This document shows positions 1-8,031 of a stretch of DNA of 64,000 nt, piece by piece. A program made the translations under genes and the position numbers. The stretch covers positions 1 through 64,000 of the forward strand of contig NZ_JAIOGQ010000025.1 in the NCBI RefSeq assembly GCF_019904135.1, given 5' to 3'. The notes under the pieces are model-generated. The model ran no database searches. It was not told the DNA's origin and was given only the letters and a program-made list of their open reading frames with translations. The DNA is from Paenibacillus caui (GTDB lineage Bacteria; Bacillota; Bacilli; Paenibacillales; Paenibacillaceae). Position 1 is the stretch's first letter. Each line of letters opens with the position of its first letter.

Positions 1-127
1 CTTTTGCCTCCGGCTTCCTTCAGATTCCACCTCACGATGGGACACCCTTACCCTTGGCTAATGGTAGGCGCTCGCCAGCCCCCATTCCGGACTTTCACCG
101 TGTAGATGACGCCCATGCTGGGCGTAC
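1..127 (-). mobile_element. Group IIC-type self-splicing intron, 5' end (partial)
   Basis: Read on the minus strand from base 127, the sequence opens GTACGCCCAGCATGGGCGT and continues with GGTGAAAGTCC, AAGGGTGTCC and ATCTGAAGGAAGC. These match in order the 5' end and domain I of bacterial group IIC introns such as the Oceanobacillus iheyensis intron. The first bases are GTACG instead of the usual GTGYG. The intron runs off the left edge, so its reverse transcriptase, domain V and 3' splice site cannot be seen. The 5' junction lies 3 bases past the mrp terminator hairpin, the placement class C introns prefer. Class is judged from recalled consensus, not from a search. Confidence 0.82.
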
Positions 128-130
128 AAG

Positions 131-162
131 GAAAAGGACCGACCCTCGGGTCAGTCCTTTTC
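131..162 (-). terminator. Intrinsic terminator of mrp, overlapping its last codons
   Basis: Arms at 131-145 and 148-162 pair over about 14 bp with one mismatch, rich in GGAC/GTCC and ending in an A/T run. On the minus strand the 5' arm contains the last three mrp codons and the TGA stop at 151-153. The 3' arm ends in TTTTC, followed at once by the intron. Confidence 0.8.
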
Positions 163-1254
163 GCATTTCCGGATAATCGCGGCAGCCATTTCCGAATAAA
201 GGCTCCCAGTTCGGGTATCCGCTTTGTAAATAGACGGGGAAAAATCCGGCTCTGACAGGTGGTTGTCCGGAATTCCCAGAGGAATCTGCGCCAGCAGCTC
301 GGTATGCAGCGTTTCAGCCAGCCTTGCTCCTCCCCCGCGGCCAAAAATATAATCCCGCTGACCGCAAGCGGAGCACTCATAATAGGACATATTTTCAACG
401 ACTCCTAAAACCTCATGGTTTGTCTGCAATGCCATTGCACCCGCTCTTGCAGCTACAAAGGCGGCCGTAGCATGCGGCGTCGTTACAATAATCTCCTTGC
501 TTTGAGGCAGCATCTGGTGGACGTCAAGGGCGATATCCCCGGTTCCGGGCGGAAGATCAAGGAGCAGATAGTCCAGTTCTCCCCACTGGACATCGCCGAG
601 AAATTGCCGGAGCATTCTGCCCAGCATCGGGCCCCGCCAGATGACAGGATTATTTTCGCGGATAAAAAAGCCCATGGACATCACTTTGACGCCGAATCTT
701 TCCACCGGAACAATGGACCCTTCTTCCACTTGCGGCAGTTCTTCGATTCCCATCATATCGGGAATGCTGAAGCCGTATATATCCGCATCGATTAGCCCTA
801 CCCTCTTGCCCTGACGGGCGAGCGAAACGGCGAGATTCGCAGTGATTGTCGATTTGCCCACTCCGCCTTTCCCGCTTGCAATGGCGATAAAATGTACACC
901 CGAGGACGGATCCATCAAAGCAGCTTTCTCAAGTCCGACCCCATGGCCTTTAGGGTTGTGTCCTCCACCAGCTTCATCTTTCCGGGCAAGCCCCGCCGTT
1001 TCTCGTTCGGCCTCTGAAGCTTCCCGGTGCCGGATGTGAATATCCGCCAGGCCTGCTTGTACCAATCGATCTTTAATTTCCTTGTCGAGCGCCTTCTGTA
1101 GCTGTTCGCTGTTATCCAAGGCAACGACGGTCAAGGAAATCCGGTTCTCCTTCACCATCACATCCCTGATCCACTGCATTTCTACCAAACTCCGCTGAAG
1201 CGTAGGCTCCGCTATCGGTCTGAGTGCGGCCAAAACCACTTCTTTTGTAATCAT
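151..1254 (-). CDS. mrp: Mrp/NBP35 family iron-sulfur cluster carrier P-loop ATPase
   Basis: A 367-residue protein of the Mrp/ApbC family, called SalA in Bacillus subtilis, where it sits in the same neighbourhood after cwlD. Residues 1-90 form a MIP18-like (DUF59) domain. The ParA-like ATPase follows, with the deviant Walker A GKGGVGKS at 128-135, DADIYG near 156 and DLPPGTGD at 233-240. C294 and C297 form the CxxC that binds a bridging Fe-S cluster in the family. The ATG follows GAGGTG with 5-base spacing. It probably delivers Fe-S clusters to apoproteins in the cytosol; SalA has also been linked to protease-gene regulation in B. subtilis. The stop codon is inside the terminator hairpin. Confidence 0.95.
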   Translation of the reverse strand: MITKEVVLAALRPIAEPTLQRSLVEMQWIRDVMVKENRISLTVVALDNSEQLQKALDKEIKDRLVQAGLADIHIRHREASEAERETAGLARKDEAGGGHNPKGHGVGLEKAALMDPSSGVHFIAIASGKGGVGKSTITANLAVSLARQGKRVGLIDADIYGFSIPDMMGIEELPQVEEGSIVPVERFGVKVMSMGFFIRENNPVIWRGPMLGRMLRQFLGDVQWGELDYLLLDLPPGTGDIALDVHQMLPQSKEIIVTTPHATAAFVAARAGAMALQTNHEVLGVVENMSYYECSACGQRDYIFGRGGGARLAETLHTELLAQIPLGIPDNHLSEPDFSPSIYKADTRTGSLYSEMAAAIIRKCEKD

Positions 1255-1305
1255 GAAAGCACCTCAACTTTGTCATTAAAGATTCGCTGGATTGAATGTG
1301 CTTTC

Positions 1306-1314
1306 AGTATACCA
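1306..1314 (-). promoter_or_regulatory. Possible extended -10 promoter for mrp
   Basis: The minus strand reads TGGTATACT, a TGn extension directly followed by a 5/6 match to TATAAT, in the 69-base gap between cwlD and mrp. No good -35 hexamer is present. Confidence 0.4.
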
Positions 1315-1323
1315 CTATCAGGT

Positions 1324-2082
1324 CTATTGTGCTGGAGGTTTCGCCTTTTCACCTGCTTCATAACGCAGAACCCCTTTATAAATGGCGGCAGCTACCTTGC
1401 GCTGGTACGCCTCGTCTCCAAGCATTTTTGATTCTTCTGGATGCGAAAGGAATCCCACCTCAACAAGAACAGACGGGATCTTCATCTCTTTGAGCAAATA
1501 AACATAGTCTGCGCCCTTGGCAACCCGATCGGTATTTTCCAGATTGCGGCGCAATTCCTCCTGGACCAAATCCGCAAGAACCCCGCTTTCCGGATGGCTC
1601 GGATGATAGAAGCTTTGAGCGCCTTTCCATCTGTTTGAAGGGATGCTGTTCATATGAATGCTCACCAGCAGCTTGGCTTCCTTCTCTTCAATCAGCCTAA
1701 CCCTTCTCTTCAAATCCTCTGTCTTGCGCTTGCTGAGGCCGCTTGTGCCCGGATCAGCCAGATCCTTGTCCTCCTCACGAGTCATATAGACGATGGCTCC
1801 TGCCTGCTGGAGATAGTCGCGCAGGTACAACGCCACGGATAGATTGATGTCTTTTTCAATAATACCGTCCTTACTAGACGCTCCTCCATCCGGTCCGCCA
1901 TGGCCGGCATCCAAGGCGATCATCTTGCCCGCCAAAGGCAAGCTCCAATAGTTTGAAACCCTCTTCACCGGAACCTCATACACCACAATACCAATAAGCA
2001 AGGCAAGAAGAACCGCACCATACACAAGACGCTTGATGTGGCTTAGGGAAATCCACAGTGTGACTGTTTTTCTTTTGTTCAT
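1324..2082 (-). CDS. cwlD: N-acetylmuramoyl-L-alanine amidase CwlD (spore cortex)
   Basis: A 252-residue Amidase_3 enzyme. CwlD removes peptide side chains from muramic acid so that muramic-delta-lactam can form in the spore cortex, which is needed for germination. A membrane anchor covers residues 19-36, placing the catalytic domain outside the cytoplasmic membrane. Zinc and catalytic residues are visible: DAGHGG (H61), the E of EKDIN, the H of SIHMNS and the E of VEVGFLS. The ATG at 2082 is chosen because AAGGTGG lies 8 bases upstream; the in-frame GTG at 2094 sits inside that ribosome binding site. The site is buried in a terminator-like hairpin (see 2085-2138). Confidence 0.93.
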   Translation of the reverse strand: MNKRKTVTLWISLSHIKRLVYGAVLLALLIGIVVYEVPVKRVSNYWSLPLAGKMIALDAGHGGPDGGASSKDGIIEKDINLSVALYLRDYLQQAGAIVYMTREEDKDLADPGTSGLSKRKTEDLKRRVRLIEEKEAKLLVSIHMNSIPSNRWKGAQSFYHPSHPESGVLADLVQEELRRNLENTDRVAKGADYVYLLKEMKIPSVLVEVGFLSHPEESKMLGDEAYQRKVAAAIYKGVLRYEAGEKAKPPAQ

Positions 2083-2084
2083 AG

Positions 2085-2138
2085 AAAAAACCACCTTCGC
2101 CCCATATAGATTCTAATCATCTATATGGGACAAGGTGG
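2085..2138 (-). terminator. Terminator-like hairpin sequestering the cwlD ribosome binding site
   Basis: On the minus strand CCACCTT (2138-2132) pairs with AAGGTGG (2097-2091) around an inner 10-bp perfect stem CCCATATAGA/TCTATATGGG with a 9-base loop; a small internal loop separates the two stems. Six T residues follow at 2090-2085, directly before the cwlD ATG. The element looks like an intrinsic terminator for the cysH-sat transcript, and its outer 3' arm is the cwlD Shine-Dalgarno sequence. Confidence 0.72.
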
Positions 2139-2151
2139 ACAAATATGCCGG

Positions 2152-3321
2152 TTAACGGGCAACTTGTTCAGACATGCCGTTAATAAGCACTTGGGCTACT
2201 TCCGGACGAGTGAATTCAGGAGGCGGGCAAACGCCGTCACGCAGCAAAGCTCTTACCTTTGTACCCGAAAGGGTTAGATGGTGCTCTTTGCCGTGCGGAC
2301 AAGTTTTGCTGGTAGCCATGTTCCCGCATTTCTGACAGAAGAAGCTGTGTTCAAAGAACAGCGTGGTTATGCCGATCTCTTCAGGCGTGAAATTCCCGAA
2401 AATTTCCTGCGCTTCATATGTGCCATAGTAGTCGCCCACTCCGGCGTGGTCGCGACCGACAATAAAATGGGTGCAGCCATAGTTTTTACGAACCAATGCG
2501 TGAAAAATAGCTTCTCTCGGGCCGGCGTAACGCATCGCTGCTGGAAATACGCCCAGAAAGGCGCGATTTTCAGGATAGTAGTTCTCCAGCAGAGTCAAAT
2601 AGCTCTGCATCCGAATATCAGCCGGCACGTCGTCTGACTTGGTTTCCCCTACAAGCGGATTCAGGAACAGCGCATCTACAATTTCCATCGCGCTTTTCTG
2701 AATATATTCATGCGCACGGTGAACCGGATTGCGCGTTTGAAAGCCTACAACGGTTCTCCAGCCTTTTTCCTCGAAAATACGCCTTGTTTCTGCCGGATCA
2801 AAATAAAACTCTTCAAAACGTTCAGGCTTCGGACGGTTTAGCACGGTAATCGGCCCGCCCACATAAAGGGAAGAACGTTCGGACAGCTTTCTGACACCGG
2901 GATGCGCGGGATCATCCGTTTTAAATACCCGGCGCGCCTCCTCCTGCTGATCTACACGATAGATGCTTTCTACAGAAAGCAATCCGTAGATGACGCCGTC
3001 GTCTTCGCCAACAAGGGCAGCCTGTCCACCAACAGACAAGGCAGCCGCTTCCTCTTCCTGAACGGACAAAGTGATCGGAATGCTCCACACCGTTCCGTCC
3101 GCAAGGCGCATATTCTGTACAACCGAATGGTAATCTTCTTCATTCAAAAAACCAGTCAAAGGCGAAAATGCGCCTACCCCGATCAGGTCCAGGTCGGAGA
3201 TCGCCCATCTGCTGACAGCGATTTGCGGGAGGCCGTCCGCTGTCTTCAGCAATCTCTCCCGCTCTTCGCCTTCGCTGATACGATGAATTAACGTGCCCCC
3301 ATGGGGATCTATTGCAGTCAT
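2152..3321 (-). CDS. sat: ATP sulfurylase (sulfate adenylyltransferase)
   Basis: A 389-residue enzyme making adenosine 5'-phosphosulfate from sulfate and ATP, the first step of sulfate assimilation. The PUA-like N-terminal domain is followed by the catalytic domain with [12 protein letters not shown] (QxRN and HxxH motifs) and GRDHAGVG. Near the C terminus [16 protein letters not shown] looks like a zinc-binding site, as in many bacterial and archaeal Sat proteins. No APS kinase domain is fused. The ATG at 3321 follows AAGGAGG by 12 bases; earlier in-frame codons would lie inside cysH. It lies 17 bases after cysH, so both are probably on one transcript. Confidence 0.95.
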   Translation of the reverse strand: MTAIDPHGGTLIHRISEGEERERLLKTADGLPQIAVSRWAISDLDLIGVGAFSPLTGFLNEEDYHSVVQNMRLADGTVWSIPITLSVQEEEAAALSVGGQAALVGEDDGVIYGLLSVESIYRVDQQEEARRVFKTDDPAHPGVRKLSERSSLYVGGPITVLNRPKPERFEEFYFDPAETRRIFEEKGWRTVVGFQTRNPVHRAHEYIQKSAMEIVDALFLNPLVGETKSDDVPADIRMQSYLTLLENYYPENRAFLGVFPAAMRYAGPREAIFHALVRKNYGCTHFIVGRDHAGVGDYYGTYEAQEIFGNFTPEEIGITTLFFEHSFFCQKCGNMATSKTCPHGKEHHLTLSGTKVRALLRDGVCPPPEFTRPEVAQVLINGMSEQVAR

Positions 3322-3338
3322 TTTTCTAAGCTGCCTCC

Positions 3339-4031
3339 TTATTTGTGAAGTCCGCACTCCGTCTTGTCAGAGCCCGACCAGCGGCCTGCACGAGGATCTT
3401 CTCCAGGAAGCACGGCACGGGTACATTGCTCACATCCGATGCTTGGATAATTGCGGTCATGAAGCGGGTTGTAATAGATGTTGTTCTCGCGAATATAATT
3501 CCATACATCTTCAGATGTCCAGTCTGCAATCGGATTGAATTTAACCAGACCGAATTTGACATCATATTCAATCTTCTTTGCATTGGCCCGGGTCGGAGCT
3601 TGATCGCGGCGAATACCTGTAATCCAGGCTTCATATTGACCCAGGATTCGAGTAAGAGGCTCTACCTTTCGGATATTGCAGCATTCGTTCGGACTGCTCT
3701 TCCAAAGCTCGGCTCCGTGCTTCTCTGCCTGTTCTTCAGGAGAAAGCAGCGGAGAAACCCGGACAAAATCGATATTGTACTTATCAGCGAGAACATCTCT
3801 CGTTTCGTAAGTTTCCTTGAAATGAAAGTCCGTATCCAGATAAAAAATATCCGTCTTCGGACTAATTTTGTGCAGGATATCTACCAACACTACATCTTCC
3901 AACCCGAAGCTGCAGGCAAAAGTAATATTCGGAAAAGTTTCCACCGCCCAAGCGATAACTTCTTCTGCAGTGGCCGTTTCCAATTTCACGGCTTGCTCTG
4001 CGATCAGTTGTTCCTTCTCCAATAGGTTCAT
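3339..4031 (-). CDS. cysH: Assimilatory adenylylsulfate (APS) reductase
   Basis: A 230-residue PAPS/APS reductase family member. It reduces activated sulfate to sulfite with thioredoxin. Two cysteine pairs, CC in NECCNIRK and CxxC in GCEQCTRA, are the 4Fe-4S ligands typical of enzymes that use APS directly; PAPS-only enzymes lack them. This fits the absence of an APS kinase gene nearby. The C-terminal ECGLHK carries the catalytic cysteine. The nucleotide-binding region [13 protein letters not shown] is near residue 38. Together with Sat it converts sulfate to sulfite; no sulfite reductase gene is in the window. Confidence 0.94.
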   Translation of the reverse strand: MNLLEKEQLIAEQAVKLETATAEEVIAWAVETFPNITFACSFGLEDVVLVDILHKISPKTDIFYLDTDFHFKETYETRDVLADKYNIDFVRVSPLLSPEEQAEKHGAELWKSSPNECCNIRKVEPLTRILGQYEAWITGIRRDQAPTRANAKKIEYDVKFGLVKFNPIADWTSEDVWNYIRENNIYYNPLHDRNYPSIGCEQCTRAVLPGEDPRAGRWSGSDKTECGLHK

Positions 4032-4120
4032 TCATATTTCGCTCCTTTATGAGGCCCTTTTATAACGATAACGAAGTAAAGTGGACAAGTCCTACTAAAC
4101 AACTAAGAATTATTAATGTT

Positions 4121-4149
4121 AAAGTAACATCAGGATCGCTTCATGTCAA
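4121..4149 (-). promoter_or_regulatory. Possible promoter of cysH-sat
   Basis: The minus strand has a perfect TTGACA at 4149-4144, 17 bases ahead of a poor -10 (TACTTT). The 266-base gap 4032-4297 also holds the divergent promoter and Zur-like box of the GTPase. I see no S-box or T-box in it. Confidence 0.35.
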
Positions 4150-4186
4150 TGGAAGATCCGAAATGGTATTTTATTTTCAATAAGTT

Positions 4187-4215
4187 TTGACAAAAGATAA
4201 CAATAGGCTCATAAT
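4187..4215 (+). promoter_or_regulatory. SigA-type promoter of the COG0523 GTPase gene
   Basis: TTGACA at 4187-4192, a 17-base spacer, then CATAAT at 4210-4215. Transcription should begin near 4222, just ahead of the Zur-like box. Confidence 0.6.
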
Positions 4216-4229
4216 ACTTTTATGGTTAA

Positions 4230-4244
4230 TCGTAATAATTACTA
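4230..4244 (+). promoter_or_regulatory. Zur-like operator
   Basis: TCGTAATAATTACTA differs at one position from the B. subtilis Zur box core TCGTAATNATTACGA, a 7-1-7 inverted repeat. It overlaps the expected transcription start of a COG0523 GTPase gene, the family repressed by Zur in B. subtilis (yciC/zagA). A zinc-bound repressor here would block the promoter. Confidence 0.75.
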
Positions 4245-4297
4245 TTATGAATTAGGAAAATGAAAATTGATCAAAGAAAAAGGAGTTGCTTATTTCC

Positions 4298-5296
4298 GTG
4301 TCCACCCTTGACAAAATGGTTTCCCCCATCCCCGTCACTGTCCTTACAGGTTTTCTTGGAGCTGGAAAAACAACATTGCTTAACCATATTCTCACTGAAA
4401 ATCATGGCAGGAAAATTGCCGTTATCGTAAATGAATTCGGTGAGGTTGGCATCGATAACCAGCTTGTGGTAGGCGCCGACGAAGAGATTTTTGAAATGAA
4501 TAACGGCTGCATATGCTGTACGGTTCGCGGTGATTTGATCCGAATTCTGCAGAGCCTAAAAGAAGCCAAGCTCGGCAATGGGCGAAATGTTGATTTTGAC
4601 CGCGTTGTGATTGAAACAACCGGTTTGGCTGACCCTGCCCCAGTCGCACAAACCTTTTTCGTGGATGAAGAAATTGCCGATTTTTATAAGCTTGATGCCA
4701 TTGTTACCGTCGTTGACGCCAAACATGCGGATCAACATCTGGATGATGGGCATGAAGCCCAGGAGCAGGTTGCGTTTGCCGATGTCCTGTTGCTGAACAA
4801 AACGGATCTGGTTCCGGAGGAGCAGCTTTCCAAGCTCGAACAGCGCCTTCGCAGCATGAATCCGGCTGCCAAACAATACCGCACCAATCAATCCAGAATA
4901 GAGATGGATCAAATTCTCGGCATTGAAGCCTTTGACCTGGTAAAGAAACTGGAAATCGATCCTGGCTTTCTGGAGGAGGCAGATCATGATCACGATGATG
5001 AAGTCATGTCGCTTTTCTTTCAGGAAGAACGCCCTCTTGATCTGAACAAAGTGGAACTGTTCCTGAATGAATGGCTTATGGATCATGGAGTGGATACGTT
5101 CCGTTACAAAGGCATATTGAACATTAAAGGTGTACGGCAACGGATTGTGTTCCAAGGGATCCACATGCTGTTCAGCTCTTATCCGGACCGTGCATGGAAC
5201 GCAAGCGAAAAGCGTCTAAGTGAATTCGTTGTCATTGGCCGGAATTTGGACGAGGATTGGTTCCGTGAACGGTTTGCTAGCTGCGTGGCCGACTGA
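4298..5296 (+). CDS. COG0523 (CobW/ZagA-like) GTPase, probable zinc metallochaperone
   Basis: A 332-residue G3E-family GTPase. Walker [10 protein letters not shown] is at 18-26 and the family's metal-binding CxCC motif (CICC) at 71-74. ETTGLADP and NKTDL serve as further GTPase motifs. A short acidic/histidine patch (DHDHDDE) precedes the C-terminal CobW domain. COG0523 proteins move zinc, cobalt or nickel to client enzymes; the Zur-like box makes zinc most likely. GTG 4298 is used because AAAGGAG lies 12 bases upstream; TTG 4286 abuts the ribosome binding site and ATG 4316 is too far. It is one of four plus-strand genes I accept and interrupts the usual path from rpsI to cwlD. Confidence 0.85.
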   Translation: MSTLDKMVSPIPVTVLTGFLGAGKTTLLNHILTENHGRKIAVIVNEFGEVGIDNQLVVGADEEIFEMNNGCICCTVRGDLIRILQSLKEAKLGNGRNVDFDRVVIETTGLADPAPVAQTFFVDEEIADFYKLDAIVTVVDAKHADQHLDDGHEAQEQVAFADVLLLNKTDLVPEEQLSKLEQRLRSMNPAAKQYRTNQSRIEMDQILGIEAFDLVKKLEIDPGFLEEADHDHDDEVMSLFFQEERPLDLNKVELFLNEWLMDHGVDTFRYKGILNIKGVRQRIVFQGIHMLFSSYPDRAWNASEKRLSEFVVIGRNLDEDWFRERFASCVAD

Positions 5297-5317
5297 TTCG
5301 TCGGGAACCCTAAACAT

Positions 5318-5350
5318 AAAAAGCGCCCTTGAAGGTAAGGGCGCTTTTTT
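5318..5350 (+). terminator. Intrinsic terminator of the COG0523 gene
   Basis: AAGCGCCCTT pairs with AAGGGCGCTT around a 6-base loop. Runs of A on the left and T on the right let it work in both directions. Confidence 0.9.
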
Positions 5351-5403
5351 GTTCTGCTATTTTTCCAAAATGATGGCTGTCCAGCTTACGAAACGCTAAG
5401 AGG

Positions 5404-5440
5404 CAAAATTAAAGCCCCTGACCAATATAGGCCAAGGGCT
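5404..5440 (-). terminator. Intrinsic terminator of rplM-rpsI
   Basis: On the minus strand AGCCC...GGGCT closes an imperfect hairpin with inner GGCC/GGTC pairing and loop TATATT, followed by TTTAATTTT. It lies 25 bases after the rpsI stop. Confidence 0.75.
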
Positions 5441-5465
5441 GAAATTCCTTGATACACAAGGGATA

Positions 5466-5858
5466 TTAACGTTTCGAGAACTGAGGAGCACGGCGAGCTG
5501 CTTTGAGGCCGTATTTCTTACGTTCTTTCATACGTGGGTCACGAGTCAGGAATCCGGCTTTCTTCAAAGCTGGACGGAATTCAGGGTCCGCTTTGAGCAG
5601 AGCACGGGAAATACCGTGGCGGATTGCTCCGGCTTGACCGGAAATGCCGCCGCCGTTGGCGATGACGATAACGTCATAGCTGTTCAGCGTTTCTGTCAGG
5701 TTCAAAGGTTGCTTAACGATCAGTTTGAGGGTTTCCAAACCGAAATATTCATTGATATCGCGTTTATTGATGACAATGCGTCCTTCACCCGGTACAAGGC
5801 GAACACGAGCTACCGAATGTTTACGACGACCTGTCCCATAGTATTGTACTTGTGCCAT
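5466..5858 (-). CDS. rpsI: 30S ribosomal protein S9
   Basis: 130 residues, full length for bacterial S9. The start [16 protein letters not shown] and the basic end RRAPQFSKR, whose terminal arginine contacts the P-site tRNA, are both present. It lies 20 bases after rplM behind AAAAGGGAGG. The rplM-rpsI pair is conserved across bacteria and is followed here by its own terminator. Confidence 0.98.
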   Translation of the reverse strand: MAQVQYYGTGRRKHSVARVRLVPGEGRIVINKRDINEYFGLETLKLIVKQPLNLTETLNSYDVIVIANGGGISGQAGAIRHGISRALLKADPEFRPALKKAGFLTRDPRMKERKKYGLKAARRAPQFSKR

Positions 5859-5878
5859 GAAACTGTCCTCCCTTTTAA

Positions 5879-6316
5879 TTATCCGCGAAGTTCGTAAACT
5901 TCAGGTTTTTGTGCTGCATGTGGATGCTCAGTGCCAGCATATGCTTTCAGTCTCAGCTTCATCTTCTCGCCTTGACGTGTCTTAGGAAGCATGCCGAATA
6001 CAGCAGATTCAATCATACGTTCAGGTTTAGTCTTGAGCAGATCCTGAGCAACCGTCACTTTCAAACCGCCCGGATGGAGGGAGTGACGATAGTATTTCTT
6101 GTTTTGCATCTTCTTGCCTGTCAGGGCAACTTTATCAGCATTGATCACAATAACGAAATCCCCTGTATCCACATGAGGAGTAAATTGTGGTTTATGTTTG
6201 CCGCGAATCAGCGCAGCTGCTTCACTTGCCAGACGGCCCAAAGTTTTGCCTTCAGCGTCAATGATGTACCAATTGCGCTCAACTTCGTTTGGCTTGGCCA
6301 TATAGGTGGTACGCAT
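5879..6316 (-). CDS. rplM: 50S ribosomal protein L13
   Basis: 145 residues. Diagnostic stretches are [17 protein letters not shown] near the N terminus, [12 protein letters not shown] and [11 protein letters not shown]. The start at 6316 follows AAGGAGG by 8 bases; the longer frame to 6343 would swallow that site. L13 is an early assembly protein of the large subunit. A structured leader (6358-6402) and a promoter (6512-6540) lie upstream, so rplM-rpsI is probably its own operon. Confidence 0.98.
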   Translation of the reverse strand: MRTTYMAKPNEVERNWYIIDAEGKTLGRLASEAAALIRGKHKPQFTPHVDTGDFVIVINADKVALTGKKMQNKKYYRHSLHPGGLKVTVAQDLLKTKPERMIESAVFGMLPKTRQGEKMKLRLKAYAGTEHPHAAQKPEVYELRG

Positions 6317-6357
6317 GAAAAGATCCTCCTTCATTCTCATCACAAATCGTCTTTTAG

Positions 6358-6402
6358 TATACGGTCAAGCTCTGCAGCGAGCTTAAATTCAATATCCGTA
6401 TA
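6358..6402 (-). promoter_or_regulatory. Candidate L13 autoregulatory leader hairpin
   Basis: The rplM 5' leader folds into an outer stem TATACGG/CCGTATA and an inner perfect stem AAGCTC/GAGCTT, with an asymmetric internal loop between them. Position and two-stem shape fit the L13 leader known from Bacillales, but I could not compare it with the covariance model. The gap 6317-6659 holds only this leader, the promoter and the terminator at 6601-6637. Confidence 0.5.
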
Positions 6403-6511
6403 TTTATGTTCGTTCGTTGATTATTTATTGGGTTAGGTAAAACATTTCTTACACTTCGAGCGGTTCAAGATTTGGGGGCCGTGGGAAAGCCATCAAGAAC
6501 ACACAACTTAC

Positions 6512-6540
6512 ATTTTACAGTATAGCCTATGAATGCGCAA
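6512..6540 (-). promoter_or_regulatory. Promoter of rplM-rpsI
   Basis: TTGCGC, a 17-base spacer and TAAAAT on the minus strand, giving a leader of roughly 190 bases before rplM. Confidence 0.5.
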
Positions 6541-6600
6541 GCCTTTTTGTCTATTTCATCAAAAAGTATTACCGCCAGCCAGCAGGGATGAGTACGCAAC

Positions 6601-6637
6601 AAAAAAGCTGCCCTGGCAAAAGATCCAAAGACAGCTT
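6601..6637 (-). terminator. Intrinsic terminator of the zinc-ribbon gene
   Basis: On the minus strand AAGCTGTC and GGCAGCTT pair around an 18-base loop, then a T run. It ends the transcript of the 6660-7016 gene before the rplM promoter. Confidence 0.75.
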
Positions 6638-6659
6638 CGCTAAACCTCCAGAACTTGTT

Positions 6660-7016
6660 TTAATCAAATAAATCGCCGAATACATCGAGAACGGATTTTT
6701 TCTTTTTGTGTTTATAATGATCTTTATTATATCCTTGCTGCGGATACCTTGGGTCATAACCATGCTTCGAGTGCGATTCGTCTTCGGAGTTATGGGGCTT
6801 GTGGTAGTCCCTGTCCCTTCGGTCGTACTCATATCCCCGCTCCCGGTTGTCCATCCACTCGTTAAAAGCCGGACGAACCTCACGAATTTCGCTGAGCAGC
6901 TTGTCGAGCTCTCCACGATCCAGCCAAACGCCCTTACACTCAGGGCATACATCGATTAGAACGCCATCCTTCTCTACTTCTTTCATACGAACATCATGAC
7001 AAACCGGACATTTCAT
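6660..7016 (-). CDS. zf-TFIIB domain zinc-ribbon protein
   Basis: A 118-residue protein with C3/C6 (CPVC) and C24/C27 (CPEC), followed by GVWLDRGELDKLL, the signature of the bacterial TFIIB-type zinc finger family (PF13453). The second half is hydrophilic and rich in Tyr, His, Asp and Lys, probably disordered, ending in a basic stretch and VLDVFGDLF. No enzymatic role is known for the family; nucleic-acid or protein binding is a guess. It follows truA, has its own terminator and starts at an ATG behind AAGGAGG. Confidence 0.85.
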   Translation of the reverse strand: MKCPVCHDVRMKEVEKDGVLIDVCPECKGVWLDRGELDKLLSEIREVRPAFNEWMDNRERGYEYDRRDRDYHKPHNSEDESHSKHGYDPRYPQQGYNKDHYKHKKKKSVLDVFGDLFD

Positions 7017-7102
7017 GATATGGATGTCCTCCTTAGCTTTTATCTACATGTTACGTATCATATTCGCAGCAAGTTTCATTTATCAGTTGATTTAGCCGAA
7101 AT

Positions 7103-7897
7103 TTAGTCGGATGGAGGGGGAAATTCGCCTGAATCATATTCCACTTTCCAAAGCATGAGCCCTTTGCTCTCTGCTGTCGGGCCTGCGGCTTTACGGTCCC
7201 TGGCCTCCAATATCGTCTTCATGTCCTCCGGGCGGCGCTTCCCTTCCCCTACTTCCAGCAATGTACCGATAATAATCCGGACCATATGCTGAAGAAAACC
7301 GCTGCCAGTCAGATAGACATGTATGATCCCCTGCTCCCTGGTGCCAGAATAAACAGGAGAGGTATCCACCTCAAGCTTCGCTTCATAAATAGTGCGCACA
7401 TGACTGGCTTTGGTCGAATGCCGGGAAGCGAAAGAGGTGTAATCATGCGTGCCGATCAAATGAGCCAAGCCTTCACGCATCGCGGGAATGTTCAGCTTTC
7501 CCGGATGATGAATCTGGTAGTTCCGCCAGAATACATCGGGAATCGGGTTTCCGTTGATGGAATAACGATAGGTTTTTCGTTTGGCGGACCGTCTGGAATG
7601 AAAGTCAAGCGCCACTTCCCTTGCTCCGGTTACCCGGATATCGGCGGGAAGACGTCCATTCAGCGCCAGCGGCCAACGCTCTACCGGAATCTTCGAAGAG
7701 GTGATAAAGTGAAACGGCTGCTCCCTGGCGTGCACTCCGGCATCCGTTCGCCCGGATCCATGAATCTTGATCGTCTCACGCGTCAGCTGGCGAATCGCCG
7801 CCTCCAAATGGTCCTGGACCGTGTTGCCTCCAGGCTGCGTCTGGAAACCGTAGTACCTGGTTCCGTCATAGCAGACGGTCATCAGTAAATTGCGCAA
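7103..7897 (-). CDS. truA: tRNA pseudouridine(38-40) synthase TruA
   Basis: 264 residues. The catalytic aspartate is D52 in GSGRTDAGVHA. YDGTRYYGFQTQP at the N terminus and the GSGFLQHMVRIIIGTLLEVG stretch are family hallmarks. It isomerises uridines 38-40 in the anticodon arm of several tRNAs. In Bacillus truA follows the ecfA1-ecfA2-ecfT vitamin transporter genes; here it comes directly after the rplQ terminator. Confidence 0.97.
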   Translation of the reverse strand: MRNLLMTVCYDGTRYYGFQTQPGGNTVQDHLEAAIRQLTRETIKIHGSGRTDAGVHAREQPFHFITSSKIPVERWPLALNGRLPADIRVTGAREVALDFHSRRSAKRKTYRYSINGNPIPDVFWRNYQIHHPGKLNIPAMREGLAHLIGTHDYTSFASRHSTKASHVRTIYEAKLEVDTSPVYSGTREQGIIHVYLTGSGFLQHMVRIIIGTLLEVGEGKRRPEDMKTILEARDRKAAGPTAESKGLMLWKVEYDSGEFPPPSD

Positions 7898-7949
7898 AAT
7901 GAAGCCCTCCAGATTGTCTTATTGCGAACAGGAAGGATTTTCGTTTATA

Positions 7950-8000
7950 AAGAAAAACTCTCCGATAGCTGGCCTAACGGCCCAGTCTACAGAGAGTTTA
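7950..8000 (-). terminator. Terminator at the end of the alpha operon (after rplQ)
   Basis: AAACTCTC and GAGAGTTT pair on the minus strand, with an inner CTGG..CCAG stem, followed by TTTCTTT. It closes the long ribosomal transcript. Confidence 0.8.
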
Positions 8001-8031
8001 ACATTTATTGCAATCGTATTTCCGGGCTCAC

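Noticed and set aside
1-127. Left edge as the tail of an rRNA gene or RNase P RNA
   Set aside because: The motifs match domain I of group IIC introns in order and no rRNA signature is present.
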